64,000 nucleotides of DNA from Brachycybe producta (lineage: Eukaryota > Arthropoda > Diplopoda > Playtdesmida > Andrognathidae), in NCBI GenBank assembly GCA_036925085.1, contig JAUPFP010000108.1:248001-312000 (forward strand), written 5' to 3'. The translations under genes and the position numbers were made by a program. Below are positions 24,878 to 32,900 of the stretch, piece after piece. Under the pieces are notes generated by a model that made no database searches, was not told the DNA's origin, and saw nothing but the letters and a program-made list of their open reading frames with translations. Each line of letters begins with the position of its first letter. Position 1 is the first letter of the stretch.

Positions 24878-24966
24878 TGTAGATTGAGAGGACAGATCGG
24901 ATAGATCAGGCAGATCGGACAGACCGTCTTTATGCTTAAGACCGATGCGATATCTCTCAATCTACA
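24878..24966. repeat. 13-bp inverted repeat enclosing AGATCGG repeats near the predicted cap site
   Basis: TGTAGATTGAGAG (24878-24890) is perfectly complementary to CTCTCAATCTACA (24954-24966). Between them are near-repeats of AGATCGGA / AGATCAGG / AGATCGGA / AGACCG and a second possible stem (GTCTT/AAGAC). With TATA at 24862 the cap site falls near the end of the left arm. The structure may therefore exist in DNA, or only in the readthrough (3') copy of R in RNA, rather than at the 5' end. Confidence 0.7.
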
Positions 24967-24983
24967 GGACTCTCTGTTTATTG

Positions 24984-24989
24984 AATAAA
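24984..24989 (+). promoter_or_regulatory. Polyadenylation signal AATAAA in the LTR
   Basis: A canonical AATAAA followed about 30 bp later by a GT-rich stretch (TGTGTGG near 25016). In the 3' LTR the same signal at 35609 would end the genomic transcript. Its position after the TATA box sets the approximate R/U5 boundary near 25010. Confidence 0.65.
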
Positions 24990-25249
24990 AGAGCATTTTC
25001 ATCATACGAATTCAATGTGTGGACTCAGTCATTTTATGGGAGTGGGACTTAGGATTATAGCCGCCACGTAGCCGATGTTTCCACCGGACAACGAAGTCTC
25101 CAGCAGCCGAGTGTAAGACGACATCTCTACAATATTCTCTACCACAGGTCTCCTGAGGTACCGACCCTTGTGTCCCTGGTGGTTAAGTAGCAACACAGGA
25201 GCCAATAGACCGAAAGACTTAATCATCAACATCCATTCGACACTTCTAG

Positions 25250-26944
25250 ATGGCTAGTAGAGATCTCTCTACTAACCCTACGGAAACGGGGATGTTACAA
25301 AATGGTGGAGGTGCGGGGTACCTCACTACAGATCCAGTAGAGAATACCAATGATGTCGGAGTTACACCAGGTGGTAAAGGAAAGAAAGGCAGACCGAAAT
25401 CGAAGTCGAAGACACGGGAGAAGGACGATACAAACCAAATGGATGGAGAAGATCCACTTGAAGGTATCCTTCAAAATCTAAGTGCTGAAAGACGGGAGAG
25501 ACTGATGGCCTGGTTCGAAGCCCAGCAACCATCAGGATCGATGTTACTCCGGAGCGGGCGTGGTGTAAGTACAGTTCAGCGTCATACGGTAGTCCGAGAA
25601 ATGGATACCGGAGTGGAGCCCTCGTCGGCCCACGCTGAATCTCAGCGTCATACAGTGATTCCTGGATTGGACACTGAAGGGGAGCCCTCGTCGGCCCACG
25701 CTGAAAACCTAAGACAGGTTAATGTATTCCAGACGCCGCTCATGCTGAAGAAGAGTGGAGGGACCCAGAGAGGTCGCCTACCTGAGACTCCTATTCTACG
25801 AAGAGAGAACCCGGACCAGCTAGAGGATGAAAGCCTAACAAGTGAGGATCCCAGCGTAGAAGAGCTGGAAGGAAATCCAATTTGCAATCGTCATCGGACC
25901 TGTGAGGAGCTGGATGGGAAGTACAAGAGTCTTCACCCACTCCGGAATCTGGAGACCTTCAAAGGATTGACGTCTGTATACACCTTTCTGGAGGACTACG
26001 AGAGTATCGCAGATCTGGAGGACTGGAGCAACGTCCACAAGACCTACTACTTACGTAAAGCGGTAGAAGGGGACGTAGTACGTTGGTTATCCAATTTCTA
26101 CAAAGAGAATAGAGGGAAAACCACGTGGGACTTCATACGGAGCGAGTTAATTGAAAGATTTGGACGTCGAGACGAGTTAGTGCAACTGAAGCTGAGGTTG
26201 GATACCATGCTCCAAAGGAAAGGAGAGGACACCAATCAGTTTTTGGGTCGCTACCTTGACTTGAGTAGAAAAGTGTTACCGGGGGTAACCGACAAATACC
26301 GGATTGTGGAATTTCGGCAGAAACTTCATCCGATTATACGTAATGCTACACGGAATGCACCGAATGGCAATCTGAAGCTGTACACGACATATATCAAGGA
26401 TACCGAGGAAGTTTTGATGGCTGATGGGTTATGGATACCGGAAGGAACGATGGGTCAACAAACGACCACCCAGGTCTCCAAGGGTCCACAGAAGAATAAC
26501 CAACGCCAAAATGCCAAACAGACACAAGCAGTAATGGACGGAGGACGTTCTTACGCGGTTGTTACTCAAGATCAAGCGGACCCAACGAACCACTCGACTC
26601 CATCAAATTCAAATAACCAAACGCAACAGAAGACCAACCAGAACTCGAATCAGCAACAAGGTCGTAAATGGAACCAAAGATATTCGCAGAAGAAAAACTA
26701 CAATGGTCAGCAAACGCAAGATGGAAGTAAAACCCCGAAAGATCTCAGCACAGTAGAGTGTTATCACTGTCACGAGAAGGGTCACTTTTCAAGAAACTGC
26801 CCAAAGAAAGTAGTTGCGGATGGAACCGTTGGACTTGTTCAACATGGAATGGCCACTGGAAGAAATGGCCAGCAGTATTTTGTCGTCAGCGAGAACGGGC
26901 AGAAGAAGTTCCTGCGAGAGGAAAACCCGGCTGATTTAAACTAG
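25250..26944 (+). CDS. gag: gag polyprotein (capsid and CCHC nucleocapsid)
   Basis: 564 codons from an ATG inside U5 to a TAG. It is the structural protein that would package element RNA. Residues 43-60 are Lys/Arg-rich. Residues 110-153 are a 22-residue tandem duplication. About 230-390 form a retrotransposon-gag capsid-like domain with the usual spaced Trp/Phe/Leu pattern (RWL..F, ERFG, NQFLGRY). About 440-500 is an Asn/Gln-rich linker. A perfect zinc knuckle C-X2-C-X4-H-X4-C occupies C504, C507, H512 and C517. The start is uncertain: the frame opens within the LTR and crosses the primer-binding site. The in-frame ATGs are at residues 1, 15 (25292, still inside the LTR) and 64 (25439). The last is the first start that would lie downstream of the primer-binding site. 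The pol frame begins at the stop codon, offset by +1. Confidence 0.93.
   Translation: MASRDLSTNPTETGMLQNGGGAGYLTTDPVENTNDVGVTPGGKGKKGRPKSKSKTREKDDTNQMDGEDPLEGILQNLSAERRERLMAWFEAQQPSGSMLLRSGRGVSTVQRHTVVREMDTGVEPSSAHAESQRHTVIPGLDTEGEPSSAHAENLRQVNVFQTPLMLKKSGGTQRGRLPETPILRRENPDQLEDESLTSEDPSVEELEGNPICNRHRTCEELDGKYKSLHPLRNLETFKGLTSVYTFLEDYESIADLEDWSNVHKTYYLRKAVEGDVVRWLSNFYKENRGKTTWDFIRSELIERFGRRDELVQLKLRLDTMLQRKGEDTNQFLGRYLDLSRKVLPGVTDKYRIVEFRQKLHPIIRNATRNAPNGNLKLYTTYIKDTEEVLMADGLWIPEGTMGQQTTTQVSKGPQKNNQRQNAKQTQAVMDGGRSYAVVTQDQADPTNHSTPSNSNNQTQQKTNQNSNQQQGRKWNQRYSQKKNYNGQQTQDGSKTPKDLSTVECYHCHEKGHFSRNCPKKVVADGTVGLVQHGMATGRNGQQYFVVSENGQKKFLREENPADLN
25255..25274. repeat. 20-bp palindrome at the end of U5
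   Basis: TAGTAGAGA-TC-TCTCTACTA has perfect 9-bp arms and a 2-base centre. It lies just inside the gag start and 29 bp before the primer-binding site. In RNA the 2-base loop would need a shortened stem. A role in packaging, dimerisation or reverse-transcription initiation is possible but unproven. Confidence 0.6.
25303..25314 (+). other. Primer-binding site, probably tRNA-Ala
   Basis: TGGTGGAGGTGC begins three bases after the LTR end. TGG is the complement of the universal tRNA CCA end. From memory, animal tRNA-Ala molecules end in GCACCTCCACCA, the exact complement over 12 bases. The following GGGG also fits the tRNA-Ala T-stem if one C is missing. I know no other common animal tRNA whose acceptor stem matches. 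It lies inside the open gag frame. Confidence 0.6.
25577..25708 (+). repeat. Tandem 66-bp duplication inside gag
   Basis: Two adjacent 66-bp copies (25577-25642 and 25643-25708) encode 22 residues each, beginning QRHTV and ending EPSSAHAE plus one residue. Copies differ at several codons, so the duplication is older than this insertion, and it keeps the frame. It lies N-terminal to the capsid-like domain. Confidence 0.88.
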
Positions 26945-26945
26945 A
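26936..26945 (+). promoter_or_regulatory. Candidate +1 frameshift site at the gag stop
   Basis: Gag reads TTA AAC TAG. The pol frame is +1 relative to gag and is closed upstream by TAA at 26937-26939. A ribosome can therefore enter pol only between AAC and the stop, by slipping from AAC-TAG to AGA (26943). This resembles +1 shifting at a slow stop codon, as in antizyme, and Ty3 also uses +1. Stop readthrough would fail, because the gag frame meets TAA 12 bases after the TAG. A single-base deletion in this copy, or independent initiation of pol, are alternatives. Confidence 0.55.
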
Positions 26946-29900
26946 AAGGGTGGCAGTAAAGAGGGGCCTAAGAACGGAAAACCCTCTGGAAAACGACAAA
27001 ATCGAAACGAAACAGCGATCGCCAATTCCCGAAACATTGTGGATAAAGCTTTGTTGGGGGGGAATAGGGGCGTGAGCGAAGCTACCAATGTCACTAAAAC
27101 TAGACGGAATGCTGGAGCACCGAAGAGACCATGCGATTTGGCCACTCAAGGACTCCCTGAGCAATCGTCGGAGTTGTTAGTCGGCATTTCGAATGTCACC
27201 ACAACTAGACCAAAGGCTGGAGCACCGAAGAGACCATGTGATTTGGACACTCAAGGACTCCCTGAGCAATCGTCGGAGTTGTTAGTCGGCATTACGAATG
27301 GAAAACGACAACGGAATTCACGAAAATCTAAGAAGCTGCGAAAGGATACTGGTCGAAGGGGAGAAATCATCGAAGAGATATTTCCGGAACCCATCATCTG
27401 GTCACCTACGAAAGCTATGGTAGTTTACGCGAATAGCTTGGAGGAAGCAAAGAGAATTGTGGAAGCCATGGAAACTGGAGTTAATCAAGACAGAATTGAG
27501 GGAGAGACCCAACAGAATTCTGCGGTGCCAGTCGGAATTGAGGGAAGAACCCAACAGAATTCTGCGGCGTGTATACCGGGGATAAGCAATGTTGCTCAGG
27601 AAATCCCTCAAGATGTAACATCCAATGTTATTGCCTCGGGCAAGGCCGAAACTGATGCTAAGAAATCCAAGAAGGCTATTGTAAATGCAGCTATCGGTAG
27701 AGGAGATGATACCAGCAGGATCCCTGCGAACAGCGAGGTTATTGAATCCGTTGAAGTTGGAGATTTATTGAGGAGTAGGGCTTGTTGTCGAAAGAGTGTC
27801 GAAATCACTGTAGACAGCCTACTCACCTCATGCGAACTCATCGAGGTAGGAGATACTACGCCCGATGAGAGTGTTGCCAAGATTACCATTCAGGTTGACG
27901 GCACACCAGTTCGATTTTTGGCGGATAGCGGAACTGGGTTCACTATCTTGTCAGGCACAATGGCCAAAGAGTACGGACTTCGATATGGACCAATCCGGAA
28001 CGCACCTGCATTAGGCGCCGTAGGAGGGGTACCGATTAAGGTACTTGGTCAGTTGTGGCCAACGTTCGAGTTGAACGGAAAGCAAGTAACGGCAAGGATG
28101 CTCATCATAGATGGAAAACGAGAAGCACTGCTGGGGAGAGACCTGGGAGCTGCGTTTGATCTCATCATTTCCATGAAGACCTCCAAGATCTACTTTGCTA
28201 ATGAGATGTTCTACGAAGGAACACGAAAATTGTTGAAGAAAGGAAGTGCGCGTAGTAGCCTTCCCTGGAATTTCTTCAAAGAATTAAAAGAGGAGGGATG
28301 TGCTCAGAATAGCCATCTGGATAACTCCTATGCCATAAAAGCTAGAGAGGAAAGCTGCGTAAAAGCCCAAGGAAGGATTACGTTAAATCCGGGCCAGGCT
28401 TTGAACCTCAAAGTAGCTGCAGGGCGGATCATTGAGGAAAACGAAGTACTCATGATTGAAACGAACGATAGTCTCTTTAATAGAAAAGGCATCGTTGTGG
28501 CCAGCAGTGTGCTACAAGGGAATGGGACATCACAACTGGAAGTCCAACTCCTAAATACCACACTGGAGTCCGTGGGGATTGGAGACCGCGAGACTATTGG
28601 ACACTTCGAACTTCTAGAAGAACTAGAAGAAGAGCAAGCCTGCAAAGTTTCCGAGGAGGAAAACTTTAGAGACATCGGAGAAGCACCCGTTGATGTTGAA
28701 AGAGAAATTCAACTTGGTCCTGAACTGACAGATGATCAAAGAGAAGAGTTGACGATCCTACTGAAGGAGTTCCAACCGATCTTCGCCTTTTCATCTAAGG
28801 ACCTGGGAGCTACGAATCTGACCAAACACAAGATCGAAACTGGAGATAATCTACCTGTTCGAGACACGTTACGAAGATGCGGGCCTGGGGAACGCATCGT
28901 AATTGATGAGACGCTAGAGGAGATGAAGAAATCTGGGGTTGTAAGGCCATCGAAATCGCCGTATGCATCGCCCATCGTCCTTGTAAAGAAGAAGGACGGC
29001 TCCTACCGTTTCTGTGTAGATTATCGGAAGTTGAACGCGATTACAAAGGCAGACACTTATCCATTACCGAGGATTGATGACGCATTAGACTCCATGAGAG
29101 GAGCATGCTACTTCGCAACGCTGGATATGAAGAGTGGATACTGGCAGTTCGAGATGGAAGAAAGCGACATCGAGAAGACCGCATTTACATCTCATCGAGG
29201 ATTGTTCGAGTTCGTAAGAATGCCTTTCGGACTCCGAAACGCTCCTGCCACTATGCAACGTGCATTGGACATCCTACTCGCCGGGCACAAATGGGAAACG
29301 TGCCTTGTCTACCTTGACGACATCGTAGTGTTTGGAAGAACGTTCGAAGAATTTTTGGAAAGACTGAGAACTATCTTGGACCTGCTGAGGACAGCAAACC
29401 TGAAGTTGCATCCAATGAAATGCTTCTTTGGATTCCAAGAAGTGAAGTATTTGGGACACCTGATCTCGCCTGATGGAATTCGGCCAGATCCAGATAAGGT
29501 TGTCGCCATAAAGAACTTCCCAGTTCCTGACAATGTAACCGCAATCAGAAGTTTTCTTGGATTGGCGGGTTATTATCGAAAGCATGTACCTGGATTTGCC
29601 AACATAGCGAAGCCAATGTCAGACCTGACGGGTAAAGATATACCGTTCGAATGGTCAGTTGACTGCGAAAATGCATTCCGCACGCTAAAGAATATGTTGT
29701 CGAAATCTCCATTGGTTGCCGTATATGATCCGAAGGCTGCAATATTTATGCATACTGATGCCTGTGGATACGGAATTGGAGCGATGCTTTACCAGAAGTC
29801 AGAGGATAAACGAAGAAAGGAGATCATTGGAAGTGTCTCCAGAGTTCTAAGGGACGCGGAAAAGAACTACAGTACAACGGATAAGGAGTGCCTAGCAGTA

Positions 29901-32900
29901 ATCTATGGAGTCACCAAGTTCCGGCCGTACCTGTTCCAGAAGCCCTTTACAATTGTGACGGATCACCACGCATTATGCTACATGAAAACTGCAGCACGTC
30001 TGGAAGGAAGACTTGGTCGCTGGCAGCTGCTAATGCAGGAGTACAACTACAAAATCATCTACAAGGAGGGGAAACTTCACATCGAAGCCGATTGCCTCTC
30101 GAGATATCCAGCAGGAGTGCCTGTTAACTGGAAGGCCATCCCAGAAGCGGAAGACCTAGATGACAGTGTGATCTTTAATGTAACCTTACAATGGGATTGG
30201 AAGGTGGAGCAAAAATTGGACCCAGAGATTTTGAAGATTCGTGAGGAGTTGCGTAACCAACCAGAGTCACCTCTTCATAAGTTGTTTTGCGACTACGACA
30301 ACAAGTTGTTCGCTTGTGTGTTTCACGGAAGTTCCGTACCCACACTCGTGAATGTGGTGCCAAAACATCTCATCCCTGAAGTAATGAGATTATGCCATGA
30401 CGAGCCAGATGCTGGTCATGAGGGACAAACTAAGACCTGGAATAGAGCCAGGCAAAGATTTTATTGGAATAACATGAAGCACGACATATTCGAATATGTG
30501 CGATCATGTGAGATTTGTCAATTACACAAGTTGGGTACGGAGAAACCTGAAGGGTTCCTTCAAGAAATGCCCATTGGAAAGCCTTGTGATTGCTGGGGAA
30601 TGGATTTCATTGGACCATTAGTACCGTCGGTTGGAGGAAACAAGCACATCTTGTTGGCAGTCGATTACGCCACTCGATATTGCGTTGCTAAAGCAGTGAA
30701 AAGCACAACCGCACTAATCGTAATGAACTTCCTAGCAAAAGACGTAAAGAGAATCTTCGGGATACCAGAGAAACTCATTTCGGATCGAGGGACGCCGTTT
30801 GTTGCGAAGAACACTCAAGAATTCTTGAAAATAAACAAGATAGAGCACGAAACAACAACTGCATACCATCCGCAAAGTAATGGTCTCGCCGAAAGGACGA
30901 ATAAAAGCATTATTCAGACTATGAAAAAGTATCTGACTCCTGCGAAGAACCAGACTGATTGGGCTACAAAACTGGATGAAGTTCTGGAATCGTACAACTC
31001 ATCTGTACATTCATCCACGAAGTTTACGCCGTACAGACTCATGTTTGGGAGGGAGCCCAGAACTAAAGTAGACACCTTAGTTCCAGAACGACCAGTTATC
31101 GTGGATAACGAGGCAGGAAACCTCGTGGACGTTCGACAACAGGCGGAAGAACGCCAAGAAGAAGAACTAAGAACAGCCAGGGCGAACCTGAAAGCAGCAC
31201 ATGATCGTCGAAAGAAGTACTACGACCAAAGGCATAAGAAGCCTTACGAGTACCAAATCGGACAGAAAGTACTTGTACGAGACATGCGAATCAGGCCTGG
31301 ACAGAACAAGAAGTTCTTAACGAAATGGAGACAGGGATATACGATTGTGTCGAAGGTATCGGACACCGTATACCGATTGAGTTACGAGAATCGAGCTGGA
31401 AGATTAGTGGAGGACTCGGTAAACGTTGCAAACCTGAGACCACTATATGAGACTTACCAAAAGGACGGACCCAATGTTCCAACGACTGGAGACACCCTGG
31501 AGTCCATGGGTAACTCATCGCCAGAAGAATCCGAATCGGAACCTGTAAAAGAAAAAGAAATGACAGCGTTTGTCAAGAAGAAAAACTTACCTTCGCGTAA
31601 GAAGAGATGTTGTGGACACTGCAGATGCCAAAATGCTTGGATCGAATCTTCTGAGGATGAAGAAGAAATTGAGATAATTACGAAAGCAATCCGAAAGCAT
31701 TCTGACCGTAACGTCGAAATTAGAAGAAAAAAGGCAGCAGACGATAACCAGCAGCAATTCTCATACTTACCTGGCGAAGATGCGATGAAATTCACCAGAG
31801 AATATGGTAACAAGACGAATTTTACCATGGAAACCATTGGATTTGTTGAAGAAATCAGCGAAATTCCTGAAGAAACGATGAAAATCGACGAAAAAGATGT
31901 AAATTCGCCGATGGAATTTCAAATAGAAGTGAAAAACGCGGAAGTTATCGATGAAACAACAAAAATGGACGATGATATCGATGCTAGTGACGCCACAGAT
32001 GGAAATGACGTCCCAAATGAGGAAGTGAACAGGGAGCGGTCAATGACGCTACCAAGCATAGAAGAAACACGTGGGCGGAGGGATACATTAAGTGAAATGT
32101 CTACTAGCCTCGCACCACTATGGATCCGGGTCCTATTGTTTATCTTCTTCACAACTGACAGTTGTGCCCATGTGCTATACACATGTACCGGCACTATTTT
32201 TTGGCATCTGTATGATATCAAGGCGGATTATACCGTTATCAGCCATATTTTGGAAAGTTATAATTGCATCGTGGACAAATTGAGAAAATTCTGTTGTTTA
32301 ATTTGGAAAAACATCGAAAGTTTACTTCTAATTGTGCCAATCGAGATTGTCATCGTGTGGAATTACGATTGGACTAAGAGAAAAGAGGATCAACGGCAAG
32401 GAAATGGATCGAAAAGGGTAAGAAGGAGTCAAGAGAAAAATGTACATTTCGGACTCCGGAAATCCAACTCTTTTTCTTTGTCCTTTCTCTTAAAAAGGAG
32501 TATCACCATGCAATCTCCGCTAGAAAACCTCTACGAAGAAGTGGCCACTACCAGGCAGGGTTGGGGTCACGGTGTCCGTGGGCCCACCTTGCAGGGTCGT
32601 GCCCACAAAAGAGGACGATACTTCGATCAGCGAGAAGAGGCTAGACCGAGTTCCATCGTACCAATACCAGGCGGATCCAAACTAATCTTCGATGCTGCAG
32701 CAGTGGCATTAGAAAAAGAGATCGCCGATGGATTGTGGACCTGCGAAGCCGCACCCAAAATGACAAAGCGCCAAGAGGCCGAACAGAAGGCCAAGATTTT
32801 GCCAGGAGTCATTGGGGCTGGGCAGCCTAATTTCTTTAATGCCATCAAGCCCGGAGAGTTTGCTCCCGGAGGCGCAGAACCAAGAAAATGGGGCAAAGAA

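Larger units (their letters stand above)
24452..25299 (+). repeat. 5' long terminal repeat
   Basis: This 848-bp direct repeat matches 35077-35924. It starts TGTAAC and ends GTTACA, a perfect 6-bp terminal inverted repeat with the canonical TG...CA ends. A TATA box at 24862 and AATAAA at 24984 suggest U3 about 24452-24890, R about 24890-25010 and U5 about 25010-25299 (boundaries inferred). U3 is packed with inverted repeats. The gag frame opens at an ATG at 25250 inside U5. Confidence 0.96.

Noticed and set aside
26942..26959. Stop-codon readthrough from gag to pol
   Set aside because: In the gag frame the TAG is followed within a few codons by TAA, so readthrough cannot reach pol.
31450..31600. 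Chromodomain after integrase
   Set aside because: No aromatic cage pattern or chromodomain-like strand order was seen; the region is Ser/Glu-rich and then Cys-rich.
32403..32430. KRVRR as a furin cleavage site of an envelope protein
   Set aside because: The motif fits the furin consensus by chance in a Lys/Arg-rich region. It follows rather than precedes the likely membrane segment, and no fusion peptide or signal peptide is visible.
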